A stretch of DNA of 52,199 bases, taken from Deltaproteobacteria bacterium. GTDB lineage: Bacteria > Desulfobacterota > Desulfobacteria > Desulfobacterales > Desulfosarcinaceae. Within the stretch, counting starts at the first letter, position 1. Every line of letters starts with the position of its first letter. The stretch lies in NCBI GenBank assembly GCA_021824175.1, contig JAKALP010000035.1, forward strand, positions 1 to 52,199, read 5' to 3'. The translations under genes were made by a program, and so were the position numbers. This document shows, piece by piece, positions 25,493 through 34,800 of the stretch. The notes beneath the pieces were generated by a model, which searched no databases, was not told the origin of the DNA, and was given only the letters and a program-made list of their open reading frames with translations.

Positions 25493-27496
25493 CTATACGT
25501 ACTGCCCCGCCTTGAATCCCTGATGAATAGCATCAATGGCCTGGGCCACCTTGCGGGCGTCACCCACGGTCTGGCAGGGGATGCCTTTTTTCTCCACTAC
25601 GGCCGCCAGCGCGTTGAGGGATTTGGCGCCGGCCGCCATGACCACGGTATCGGCGGCGATCTCCTGGACGCCCTTGGGGCCTTCGACGCGCAGGCCGCCG
25701 GAAGTAATTTCAAGGGCCTTGGTCACGGTCAGGCGCTTGATATTGCTGCGCTCCAGATCCTGGAACATGGTCCATTTGGTGGAGCGACCGATGTCTTTGC
25801 CGATGGCGTCGAGCATCTCGATAATCACGATCTCCTTGGTGCCTTTGATGGCCAGCTCATAGAGGGTTTCCGGGGTTTCGGCCTGATTGATCAGCAGGAA
25901 CTTGAGGGCATCGCCGGACAAGGTGCCCTTCTCCGCCAGGAACAGCGCGGTTTCCACGCCCACGGCGCCGCCGCCGATAATGGCCACTCGCCGTCCCACA
26001 TGCACTTTGTTTAACAAAACATCCCAAGCCTGGACCACATGGGGCCGATCAGCGCCGGGAATAGGCGGCGTCAACGGCACCGCGCCGGTGGCCACAATAA
26101 CCGCGTCCGGGTGTTCAATGTCAATCAAAGCTTCGTCCACGGTTTTCTTCAGCCGCACGGTCACCGGACTCACCGCCACCTGCTTGGCCAGATCTTTGGC
26201 CAGGATAACAAATTCTTCTCTGCCCGGAGGCGCGCCGGCCAGAAGCAATTGCCCCCCCAGATGATCGCTTTGTTCGAACAGCGTCACACTGTGGCCTCGT
26301 TCGGCGGCGGCCAGGGCCGCGCTCATGCCGGCTGCGCCGCCGCCCACTACCATCACCCGTTTGGGAGCCGCGGCTTTCACGGCGCGGGTCTCTGCTTCCC
26401 GTCCGGCTTTGGGATTGCATAAACACTCCACGGCCTTGAGTTTGAACAGATTGTCAAAGCAGCCCTGGGCGCAGGCCACACAATGGACGATTTCTTCTTC
26501 ACGTCCGTTTTTGGATTTTTGGGGAAGAAAAGGATCGGCGATCAAACTGCGGCCCATGGCCACCATGTCGCACATGCCGTCACTGATCATATCCCGGGCG
26601 GTCATGGGATCATTGATGCGATGGCTGGCGATCACCGGCACATTGACCTGCTCCTTGATGCCCCTGGAGAGATACGCGTAAACGCCGCGCGGCACCGAAG
26701 TTACGATTTGGGGCACGCGGGCCTCATGCCAGCCCACGTTGATGCACAGGGCGTCCACGCCCGCCTGTTCCACCAGGGCCTTGGCATAGGATTGCAGTTC
26801 CAGACGGCCCTGGCCACCGGGCATGAAATCATTGCCATTCATGCGCACGATCACCGGGAATTCCGCGCCCACCTTGCGGCGGATGGCCTGCATGATCTCA
26901 AGGCCGAAACGCATGCGGTTGTTCAAATCGCCGCCGTATTCATCTTCGCGTTTGTTGGTGAGCGGAGAGAGAAATTCGCTGATCAGATAGCCGGTGCCGC
27001 TTAAGATTTCCACGGCGCTGAAACCGGCCTTCTTCACCCGCACAGCTGCCTGGGCAAAACTTTCGATGGTCTGCTGGATCTCTTCAATAGTTAAGGCGCG
27101 GGGCGTCTCCCGGGTCATGCGCGACGCAACGGCCGAGGGGGCCACCGGAGGCTTGCCGTTGAGAAAAAAAGAGGAGTTATAACGCCCGGCGTGATTGATC
27201 TGCACGGCCGAACGCGCGCCGTTATCGTTGATGGCGGCAGCCAGGCGGGCAAGACCGGGGATGAATTCATCCTTGTGGGCGCCGATGTTCTGGATATTGC
27301 CCGAATATTCATCCACCGTGGCATACCCCACCACGATCATGCCAGCCCCGCCCCTGGCGCGTTCGGCGTAAAATTCCACCAGGCGGTCAGTCACCTGGAA
27401 ATTGTCGCCCATGCCCATGTGCATGGCCGGCATGTAGATGCGGTTTTTTACTTCCATCCGGTTGATGACGATCGGTTCGAACAGTGGATCTCGCAT
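25493..27496 (-). CDS. Old-yellow-enzyme/2,4-dienoyl-CoA reductase family FeS flavoenzyme
   Basis: 667 aa with the layout of FadH-type enoate reductases. It has an N-terminal FMN TIM barrel (LFEPIVINRMEVKNRIYMPA, HAGRYNS, GYLISEFLSPLTNKREDEYGG), the 4Fe-4S motif CVACAQGCFDN with a later Cys in ECLCNP, then an FAD/NAD(P) domain (RVMVVGGGAAGMSAALAAAE, VAIIGGGAVGVE). Predicted reaction: NAD(P)H-dependent reduction of an activated C=C bond; the exact substrate is unknown. I chose ATG 27496, behind GGGGGAG. The MarR gene just upstream on the same strand is the obvious candidate regulator, which would suit an inducible catabolic enzyme. Confidence 0.9.
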   Translation of the reverse strand: MRDPLFEPIVINRMEVKNRIYMPAMHMGMGDNFQVTDRLVEFYAERARGGAGMIVVGYATVDEYSGNIQNIGAHKDEFIPGLARLAAAINDNGARSAVQINHAGRYNSSFFLNGKPPVAPSAVASRMTRETPRALTIEEIQQTIESFAQAAVRVKKAGFSAVEILSGTGYLISEFLSPLTNKREDEYGGDLNNRMRFGLEIMQAIRRKVGAEFPVIVRMNGNDFMPGGQGRLELQSYAKALVEQAGVDALCINVGWHEARVPQIVTSVPRGVYAYLSRGIKEQVNVPVIASHRINDPMTARDMISDGMCDMVAMGRSLIADPFLPQKSKNGREEEIVHCVACAQGCFDNLFKLKAVECLCNPKAGREAETRAVKAAAPKRVMVVGGGAAGMSAALAAAERGHSVTLFEQSDHLGGQLLLAGAPPGREEFVILAKDLAKQVAVSPVTVRLKKTVDEALIDIEHPDAVIVATGAVPLTPPIPGADRPHVVQAWDVLLNKVHVGRRVAIIGGGAVGVETALFLAEKGTLSGDALKFLLINQAETPETLYELAIKGTKEIVIIEMLDAIGKDIGRSTKWTMFQDLERSNIKRLTVTKALEITSGGLRVEGPKGVQEIAADTVVMAAGAKSLNALAAVVEKKGIPCQTVGDARKVAQAIDAIHQGFKAGQYV

Positions 27497-27694
27497 AGCT
27501 CCCCCTTTTTTGCGAGGCAATTTCAAAACGTCCCCTCGGTCTCAATATCGGCGTTGGGGCGAGGTGACCAATCCTCGAAATACTTCGAGTATGTCCGCGG
27601 TTGGCCACCTCACCCCGCCTTGATCTTGAGCCCGATGGAACATTTTGAAATCACCTCAACTGAAATGGTTTATACAGCCCTTTTTATTCGCATA

Positions 27695-28117
27695 CTAAAT
27701 ATTTCGAACTTCAAAAATATCCCGCAGCAAGCGCTTGAGCACAATGCGCTCTTCCATGGAAAAACCGGCCATGATCTCCTCGTTGGTGGCATCCCGCTCA
27801 CTGGCCAGACGGGGTTTCATCTCGCGCGCCATGGACGACAAAAAAATGCGCAGCACCCGCTTGTCTTCGGCGTCGGTCTGCTTATTGACCCATTGGCCTT
27901 CGGCCAGACGCTCCAGCACACCGGAAAGCGTGGCATTGTCCAACATCAATCGCTTGCCGATCTCGCCAGCGGTCAAACCGTCCGACTCCATCAACACCTC
28001 CAGGACCAAGGCCTGGACAGGGGTCAAGCCGAACGGTTTCAACCGGCTTTTTAACAGACTCTGGGATTTCTGGTAGGCCTTGGCCAACAGAAACACGATG
28101 CAGTCCGAATAACTCAT
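27695..28117 (-). CDS. MarR-family transcriptional regulator
   Basis: 140 aa winged-helix dimer. The DNA-binding part shows LTPVQALVLEVLMESDGLTA, GEIGKRLMLDNATLSGVLER and the wing DAEDKRVLRIFLS (DxRxxxxxLT-like). AAAGGA precedes the ATG. A 9-bp perfect inverted repeat lies over its own promoter (28139-28160), which fits autorepression. It lies between the OYE-type reductase (same strand, 198 bp on) and a divergent membrane-protein gene, either of which could be under its control. MarR proteins usually respond to phenolic or CoA-thioester ligands. Confidence 0.9.
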   Translation of the reverse strand: MSYSDCIVFLLAKAYQKSQSLLKSRLKPFGLTPVQALVLEVLMESDGLTAGEIGKRLMLDNATLSGVLERLAEGQWVNKQTDAEDKRVLRIFLSSMAREMKPRLASERDATNEEIMAGFSMEERIVLKRLLRDIFEVRNI

Positions 28118-28138
28118 GGCGAATTCCTTTGTGTACTA

Positions 28139-28167
28139 AATAAATTGAGCCCAATTTATTGTCAAGC
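28139..28167 (-). promoter_or_regulatory. marR promoter with overlapping 9-bp palindromic operator
   Basis: AATAAATTG (28139-28147) and CAATTTATT (28152-28160) are perfectly complementary around AGCC. On the minus strand the site begins at a consensus -35 TTGACA and fills the 17-nt spacer before TATTTA. A bound dimer would block RNA polymerase, so autoregulation by the adjacent MarR is likely. Confidence 0.7.
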
Positions 28168-28260
28168 CAATAAAGGGCCTGAGGAGCCTTCAGCGATTTT
28201 GGTTGATGGGCCATGAGCGAAAGGGATATAGATCGATTCTCACCATGGAGGCGGATGCCT

Positions 28261-28848
28261 ATGAAAACCTCACTGTATTTAAAGATTTCGATTCTCGTGG
28301 CGGGAATACTGATCATCGGCGGCGCTATGGGCAAGGCCATCATGGCGGATGAACATCACAGCAGGCAAAGGCACCATATCGAAAACGAGGATCAGGACAG
28401 AGCGCATTCCAGGCAGAAGGACGATGAAGGCAATGAAACAGCCGGACAGATGGCGGCCTGGCTGCTGGCGGCGGCCAACCTCACGGTCGTCCTGAGTCTG
28501 CTCATCAAGTGGATCAACCGATTCAAGTCATTGGATAGCGGGATTAAAACCGCGCTGCTGAAATTCAACCGCTCTCAGAAAAAGCTGCTGATGCCCATTC
28601 ACTACTGGCTCAATCCACTGGTGTTCATTATCCTCCTTTGGCACTGGGGGGCGTCCTGCTGCCGCTCCACGGCCTTGCCAGAATGGGGCTTCATTATCCT
28701 GGTGATCATCATGGGGATAGGAATTCTTCTCAAATTCAAATTAAGTCCGAAATTTCTACGCAAAGGGATATACCAAATTCACACTCAGCCCTATGCCCTG
28801 ATTGCCTTGGTCACCCTCGTAACCATCGGCCATTTTCTAATGGATTAG
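28261..28848 (+). CDS. Multi-pass membrane protein, possible cytochrome b-like
   Basis: 195 aa with about five hydrophobic segments (near residues 5-25, 63-84, 117-132, 139-158 and 176-194) and a His-rich acidic loop HHSRQRHHIENEDQDRAH after the first. Several membrane-edge histidines (PIHYWLNP, LLWHW, YQIHTQPY, TIGHF) could bind heme b, in the manner of small cytochrome b561-type or ferric-reductase-like proteins; this is inference. I chose ATG 28261, 9 nt after GGAGG. It diverges from marR across a shared operator region. Confidence 0.6.
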   Translation: MKTSLYLKISILVAGILIIGGAMGKAIMADEHHSRQRHHIENEDQDRAHSRQKDDEGNETAGQMAAWLLAAANLTVVLSLLIKWINRFKSLDSGIKTALLKFNRSQKKLLMPIHYWLNPLVFIILLWHWGASCCRSTALPEWGFIILVIIMGIGILLKFKLSPKFLRKGIYQIHTQPYALIALVTLVTIGHFLMD

Positions 28849-28875
28849 AACACCAGCAGGCTGATAAATATTTTT

Positions 28876-28890
28876 GTAAGGTCACTTTAC
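28876..28890. promoter_or_regulatory. Candidate upstream activator site
   Basis: The 15-bp GTAAGGTCACTTTAC matches its own complement at 12 positions. Its place about 118 bp upstream of the -24/-12 promoter is typical of enhancer-binding protein sites. Only one copy is evident. Confidence 0.35.
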
Positions 28891-29007
28891 GAGCTGGAAA
28901 AAATCCTGTCAGAAGTACTACCCCGTCCGCATACCCCATACATGCCTTCAAAGACAAATACAGCTTGATTACAATAAGTTGCGCGATTATCCGCGTGACC
29001 CGGCATT

Positions 29008-29022
29008 TGGCACATTCATTGC
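29008..29022 (+). promoter_or_regulatory. Sigma-54 (-24/-12) promoter of the hdr-mvh operon
   Basis: TGGCACATTCATTGC fits TGGCAC-N5-TTGC exactly, with GG and GC at the required 10-nt gap. The -12 element is about 154 bp upstream of the first gene. Sigma-54 control is common for hydrogenase operons. Confidence 0.7.
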
Positions 29023-29175
29023 CCATCAAACGATTGAGAAGGATGTGGCGTCAGGCGCCCTCTTGTGGGTCGTGGCGACTCCCTCACCCCCCATTTCGCC
29101 ACTGACCGCTCCATGTGGAGGCGCCCTCGATGAGCTCCTAAACCCGTTGCCGGCTCAAGGAAAAAGGAACACGCC

Positions 29176-30858
29176 ATGTTTTACACCATTTCTCTTTACG
29201 CATCGCTCTCCATATTTTCGATAGGCTTACTCTACAAAATCACGGGCTGGTTTCGCCACCGCCTCGGCCGCGGCGAAAGACAGATTTCCACGGCCCAGCG
29301 CATCGCGGCCGCGGTCAAAGGAATCCTCAAAACGCTTTTCAGCGCCAAAGTGCTGGTGCTGTTGAAGGTCTTTTTGCTCGATGTGCTTTGGCAGCACTGG
29401 TTGTTGAAAAAAAGGTTCAGCCGCTGGCTGGCCCATATTCTGATCTACGGCGGCTTCATGCTTTTGCTGCTGATGCATGGCCTGGAGAAGATTATCGCGC
29501 CGCATCTCTTCTCCGATTACTACTCGACCCTCAATCCTTTCATGTTTTTGCGCAACCTCTTTAGTTTGATGATTCTGGTCGGATTGGCCATGGCGGTTTT
29601 TCGCCGGTGGTTTTCGTCGGCTGCCCGGCCCAAATCCACGGGGGTCGACCATTACGCCATCCTCATTCTGGCCATCATCATGATTTCGGGCATCGTGTTG
29701 GAAGCGGTTAAAATTACTTCTTTCAACAGCTTCGAGATGATGGCCTCCGACTATGCCAGCTTGAGCAAAGATGATACCGATGAATTCAATGCGCTGGCCT
29801 CCTACTGGGTCCAATTCTACGGCGTGGCCGCCCCGGAACTCAAACCGCCGTTTGATGCCGCCGTGCTGCAACAAGGAGAAGAGCTGCATCAAGCCAGTTG
29901 CATGCAATGCCATTCCCGTCCGCAATGGGCCTTTATCAGTTACCCCGCCTCCAGGGCCCTGTTCCCGGCGGCCACGCTTCTCGATCAAATCGATGCGCCT
30001 ACCCTGCTGTGGTATTTGCATCTCATCGCCTGTTTTGCCGGCCTGGCCTATTTGCCCTTCAGCAAATTCTTCCACATCGTGGCCTCGCCGCTCTTCCTTA
30101 TGGCCGCCGGAGTCATGAAGGCAGAAAAAAGTCTTCCGGCCAACGTGACCACCCTTAAAGTATTGGCCCTGGATGCCTGCACCCATTGCGGGGAATGCAC
30201 CACCCGCTGTTCCGTGGCCGCGGCATACAATGAAATTCCCAACCCCGGCATCCTGCCATCGGAGAAGCTGGCGGCCTTTCGCCGCCTGCTGAGCGGCGGA
30301 AGATTGTCGAAGCAAAAATTGCTTCAAATCCAGGAAGCCAGCCATATCTGCACTGATTGTCGCCGCTGCACCGATATTTGTCCCATGGGCATCAACCTGG
30401 AAGCACTTTGGGCCGACCTGAAAACATTGGTGGCCGACTTCGGCTTTCCCAAACCCGAAGCCTGGGCCAGAAAGGAAGCCAGCGCGGAAACGGCCGTGGC
30501 CCACTCCTTGGATCAAGTGGTCACCATTTCTCCCGATGGCAACGCCTTCATGAAAGAGGTAGCATGGACGCCCCAGGCCGACACCTTCCATTCCTGTTTT
30601 GAATGCCGTAATTGCACCAATGTCTGCCCCGTGGTGGGCAGTTATGAATCACCGCGCAAAGTATTGGGTTTGCTACCCCATGAAATCATGCACTACCTGG
30701 CTTTGAAGCAAAAAGAGCCGGTCCTTGGCGCGGCCATGCTCTGGGCCTGCACCACGTGTTATGCCTGCCAGGAGCAATGTCCCCAGGGAGTCAATATCAC
30801 CGATCTCTTCTATCGTTTGAAGAACTTGGCACTGCGACAACTTCAACAAGAGGCATGA
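29176..30858 (+). CDS. Membrane cytochrome b/c - HdrC fusion protein
   Basis: 560 aa. Residues 1-180 hold about five membrane segments like NarI/DsrM-type cytochrome b. A presumed periplasmic loop contains one heme c motif, CMQCH (242-246). One or two further membrane segments follow (about 275-315). The cytoplasmic rest has four 4Fe-4S motifs, as two HdrC units: CTHCGECTTRC (335), CTDCRRCTDIC (392), CFECRNCTNVC (474) and CTTCYACQEQC (525). QmoC and HdrE/DsrMK are known relatives of the parts, but this order, with a heme c between, is unusual. It probably links the soluble Hdr complex to menaquinone or a periplasmic cytochrome c. First gene of the operon, 1 bp before hdrB. Confidence 0.85.
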   Translation: MFYTISLYASLSIFSIGLLYKITGWFRHRLGRGERQISTAQRIAAAVKGILKTLFSAKVLVLLKVFLLDVLWQHWLLKKRFSRWLAHILIYGGFMLLLLMHGLEKIIAPHLFSDYYSTLNPFMFLRNLFSLMILVGLAMAVFRRWFSSAARPKSTGVDHYAILILAIIMISGIVLEAVKITSFNSFEMMASDYASLSKDDTDEFNALASYWVQFYGVAAPELKPPFDAAVLQQGEELHQASCMQCHSRPQWAFISYPASRALFPAATLLDQIDAPTLLWYLHLIACFAGLAYLPFSKFFHIVASPLFLMAAGVMKAEKSLPANVTTLKVLALDACTHCGECTTRCSVAAAYNEIPNPGILPSEKLAAFRRLLSGGRLSKQKLLQIQEASHICTDCRRCTDICPMGINLEALWADLKTLVADFGFPKPEAWARKEASAETAVAHSLDQVVTISPDGNAFMKEVAWTPQADTFHSCFECRNCTNVCPVVGSYESPRKVLGLLPHEIMHYLALKQKEPVLGAAMLWACTTCYACQEQCPQGVNITDLFYRLKNLALRQLQQEA

Positions 30859-30859
30859 T

Positions 30860-31744
30860 ATGAAAAAACGATACGCCCTGTTTCTTGGATGCTCCATCCC
30901 CGTGCGCCTGCCGCAATATGAACGGTCCGCCCGCGCCGTACTAGGCCGGTTGGGAGTTCAATTGGTCGATATCCCCGAATTCAATTGCTGCGGTTATCCT
31001 CTACGGAACTTCGATCAAAAGGCATTTGTGCTCTCATCGGCCCGCAACATCGCCCTGGCCGAAAGAGAGGGCTTGGACCTGTTGGCACTGTGCCAGTGTG
31101 GCTTTGGCACCATGCGCATGGCCGACTTCCATTTGAAAGAAGATGATCGGCTGCGCACCGCCATCGGCAAAGTCCTGGCCAAGGAGGGACTGCGCTACAC
31201 CGGAAACGCGCAAGTCAAACATCTGTTGAGCGTCCTGTTCCATGAGGTGGGCCTCGAAACCATCAAAAGCCATATCTCCCAGCCTTATGATAGTTTGAAG
31301 GTGGGGACCCATTACGGCTGTCACGCATTGCGGCCCAGCCATATCATGAAGTTTGACAATCCCGTGGCTCCGACCCTGTTCGACCGTCTGGTGGAAACCA
31401 CGGGCGCCGAAAGCCTGGCGTGGCCCATGAAACTGGATTGCTGCGGCGGGCCGCTAAAGGGCACCGACGATACCCTCTCCCTGGATTTTGCCGAGAAGAA
31501 GCTGGAAGATGCCGGCCGCGCCGGTGCCCATTGCATCACCACGGCCTGCCCCTACTGCCAGATCCAGTTCGATATCGCACCCAAGCGCATGATGTTCGAG
31601 CGGGGCGGCAACCACCAGGTCCCGGCCATCCTATTCACCCAGCTGCTGGGCTTGGCCATGGGCATCGACCGGCAGACTTTGGGAGTCCATTTGAACAAGG
31701 GCGATATGGCGTACATCGAAAGCTCGCATGGTGTGATGGTGTAG
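30860..31744 (+). CDS. hdrB: Heterodisulfide reductase subunit B (HdrB)
   Basis: 294 aa with two CCG domains, which in HdrB hold the noncubane 4Fe-4S clusters that reduce a disulfide. First domain: LGCSIP, FNCCGYP, and LALCQCGFG, where the usual CxxC is CxC. Second domain: YGCHALRP, LDCCGGPLKG, and ACPYCQIQFD with a regular CxxC. The second centre is therefore complete and the first is altered. The substrate in bacteria is unknown, since CoM-S-S-CoB is absent; a low-molecular-weight or protein disulfide (such as DsrC) is possible. The start follows the fusion gene by 1 bp, so the two are coupled. Confidence 0.92.
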   Translation: MKKRYALFLGCSIPVRLPQYERSARAVLGRLGVQLVDIPEFNCCGYPLRNFDQKAFVLSSARNIALAEREGLDLLALCQCGFGTMRMADFHLKEDDRLRTAIGKVLAKEGLRYTGNAQVKHLLSVLFHEVGLETIKSHISQPYDSLKVGTHYGCHALRPSHIMKFDNPVAPTLFDRLVETTGAESLAWPMKLDCCGGPLKGTDDTLSLDFAEKKLEDAGRAGAHCITTACPYCQIQFDIAPKRMMFERGGNHQVPAILFTQLLGLAMGIDRQTLGVHLNKGDMAYIESSHGVMV

Positions 31745-31790
31745 GTAGAATATTGAAGGTTGAAGGAAGAAGTAAAGCAATAGAAGCCGA

Positions 31791-31830
31791 ACGGGCACAC
31801 GGGCCAACGGGCAAACGGGCAAACGCCCAA
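31791..31830. repeat. Period-8 microsatellite (ACGGGCAA)n between hdrB and hdrA
   Basis: Five consecutive 8-bp units (ACGGGCAC, ACGGGCCA, ACGGGCAA, ACGGGCAA, ACGCCCAA) end immediately before the hdrA ribosome site AAGGAAGG. Confidence 0.8.
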
Positions 31831-31843
31831 AAGGAAGGCACAC

Positions 31844-34800
31844 ATGGCGGAAAAACCAATCGGAGCAGTGATGGTGGTGGGCGGCGGCATCGCCGGCATA
31901 CAGGCCAGTCTGGATCTGGCCGACTCCGGCTACTACGTCTACCTGGTCGAGAAAAGCGCTGGCATCGGCGGCGCCATGGCGCAACTGGACAAGACCTTTC
32001 CGACCAATGACTGCGCAATGTGAATTATTTCGCCCAAGTTGGTTGAGTGCGGTCGGCACTTAAACATTGCGTTGTTCACCCTGTCGGAAGTTCTCTCCGT
32101 CTCCGGCGAGCCCGGCGCGTTCACGGTGCAGGTCAAGCAGCATCCACGCTATGTGGATATGACCAAATGCATTGCCTGCGGCATGTGCATGGAAAAATGC
32201 CCCAAGAAGGTCGACGATGAATTCAACATGGCCATCAGCAAACGCAAGGCCGCTTATATCAAATACGGCCAAACCGTGCCGCTGAAATACGCCATCGACG
32301 GCCAGAATTGTCTCTTTATCACCAAGGGCAAATGCCGGGCCTGCGAAAAATTCTGCCCCACGGGCGCCATCAACTTTGAAGACAAAGAGAAGCAGATCAT
32401 GCTGCAGGTCGGCGCCGTGATCCTGGCGCCGGGGTATAATTACTTCGATCCGGGCGCCAACGATTTCTACGGCTACGGCCATATCCCCGACCTGGTGACC
32501 AGCATGGCCTATGAGCGGCTGTTGTCGGCCAGCGGTCCCAACATGGGCCATTTGATTCGCCCTTCGGACGGCCGGGAACCCAGAAGCATTGCCTGGATTC
32601 AATGCGTGGGCTCACGCCAAACCAACCGTTACGACCATGGCTATTGCTCCAGTGTCTGCTGCATGTACGCCATCAAACAGGCCTTGGTGACCGCCGAGCA
32701 CCTGCCCGGCGAGGCGCCCCAGCAGCAGATCTTCTACATCAACATCCGCACCCACGGCAAAGAGTTCGAGCGCTACTATAAAGATGCCAAGGTCAAAGGG
32801 GTGCAGTTCATCAAGGCCCGCCCCAAGGTGTCGCCGGGCAAGAACAATAAAGGCGTGACCTTGACCTATTTCACCGAGGATGGCCGCCGGATCATCGATC
32901 AGGTGGATATGGCGGTCTTGTCCATCGGTCTGCAAGCGCCCCAGGATGGGCTTCAACTGGCCGAGCGGCTTGACTTCCAACTCAATCACTACCACTTTGC
33001 CCGCACCCGCGCGGCCGCGCCCGTGAGCAGCACGCGCCAGGGCATCTACATCGCCGGCGCCTTTCACTCTCCCAAGGATATTCCCCAGTCCGTGACCGAG
33101 GCTTCCTGCGCCGCGGCCGAGGCGGCACGGCTGCTGGCGGCGGCCAAGGGAAGCTTGACCCAGGAGAAGAGTTATCCGCCCGAACGCGATATCAGCGCCG
33201 AAGCACCCAGGGTCGGTGTTTTCGTCTGCTCTTGCGGCATCAACATCGCCAATATAGTGGATGTCAAGGCCGTGGTGGCCTATGCCCAGACCCTGCCACA
33301 GGTGGTACTGGTGGAGAACAACCTGTTCACCTGTTCCACGGACACCCAGGGGCTGATCGCCCAAAAAATCAATGAACATAAGCTCAACCGCATTGTGATC
33401 GCCGCCTGCACGCCGCGCACCCACGAACCCATGTTTCAAGATACGTTGCGCGAGGTGGGGCTCAACCCCTATCTCATTGAGATGGCCAATATCCGCAATC
33501 AAAATGCCTGGGTGCACCAGTCCGATCCCCAAAGCGCCACCCGGAAAGCCAAGGATCAGGTACGCATGGCCGTGGCCAAGGTGGTGTTAAACCAACCCCT
33601 GCAGCGCATGCAGGTTCCAGTCACTCAAAAAGCACTGGTCATCGGCGGCGGCATGGCCGGCATGACGGCCGCCCTCGACTTTGCCGACCAGGGAATCGAA
33701 GTCTACTTGCTGGAAGCCAAGGAGCATTTGGGCGGCAATGCCGCCAACCTGCGCGTGACGTGGCAAAATGAGCCGGTCCAGCCCATGCTCGATGATCTCA
33801 TCACGCGCGTGGAGTGCCACCCGAAGATAAAAGTATTTCTCAAAGCGCAGTTGCTGGCCTGCAATGGGTCGGTGGGCAATTTCAGCTCCACCATCGAGAC
33901 ATCCGATGGGCCAAGGGAGATTAACTACGGCGCGGTGGTCATCGCCACCGGCGGCAGCGAATACTACCCGAGCGAATATCTTTTCGGCGAAGATGATCGC
34001 GTCCTGACTCAACTGCAATTCGACCGCAAGCTGCGCGTTGAATCGTCGGCACTGAAAAAAGCGCGCCAAGCGGTATTCATTCAGTGCGTGGGTTCCCGTG
34101 AGCCCCAGCGGCCCTATTGCAGCCGCGTCTGCTGCACCCACAGCATGATGTCGGCCATTGCTTTCAAAGAACTCAATCCTGAAATGGAGGTCATCATTGT
34201 CTACCGCGAGATTCGCACCTATGGCCAGTGGGAAGATCTCTATCGCAAGGCCCGGGATCTCGGCGTGATTTTCGTGCGCTACTCCCAGGAGAAGAAACCC
34301 AAAGTCACCCGCCGGGATGATGGTCTGGCCATCTCGGTTTACGATGCCGTTATCCGCCAAGAACTTAAGCTCCGAGCGGACTATGTGATCCTGGCCACGG
34401 CCATTGTTCACAACGATCAGCGCCGAATAGTGGAGATGTTCAAGTGCAGCGTCAATGCCGACGGTTTCATGAACGAGGCCCATCCCAAGCTGCGGCCGGT
34501 GGATATGTCGGTGGAAGGACTCTTCGTGGCCGGCCTGTGTCATTACCCCAAGCCTCTGGATGAGGCCATCACCCAGGCCAAGGCCGCGGTATCGCGCGCC
34601 GGCGTGATCCTGTCCAAACACCAATTGCAGCTCGATGCCGTCAAATCCTATGCCACGGCCCAATGCGACGGCTGCGCCCTGTGTCTGGATGTCTGCCCCT
34701 ATCAAGCCCTGGCCCTTGAAACGACGACTGATAATGGCCGCACGGCCAGGCGCATCAAAGTGGAAATGGCCCTTTGCAAAGGGTGCGGGCTGTGCCAGGC

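Larger units (their letters stand above)
28849..29175. other. 327-bp regulatory region of the hdr-mvh operon
   Basis: Holds a -24/-12 promoter (29008-29022) and, 118 bp upstream of it, the near-palindrome GTAAGGTCACTTTAC (28876-28890), a possible enhancer site for a sigma-54 activator. No gene is seen. Confidence 0.65.
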
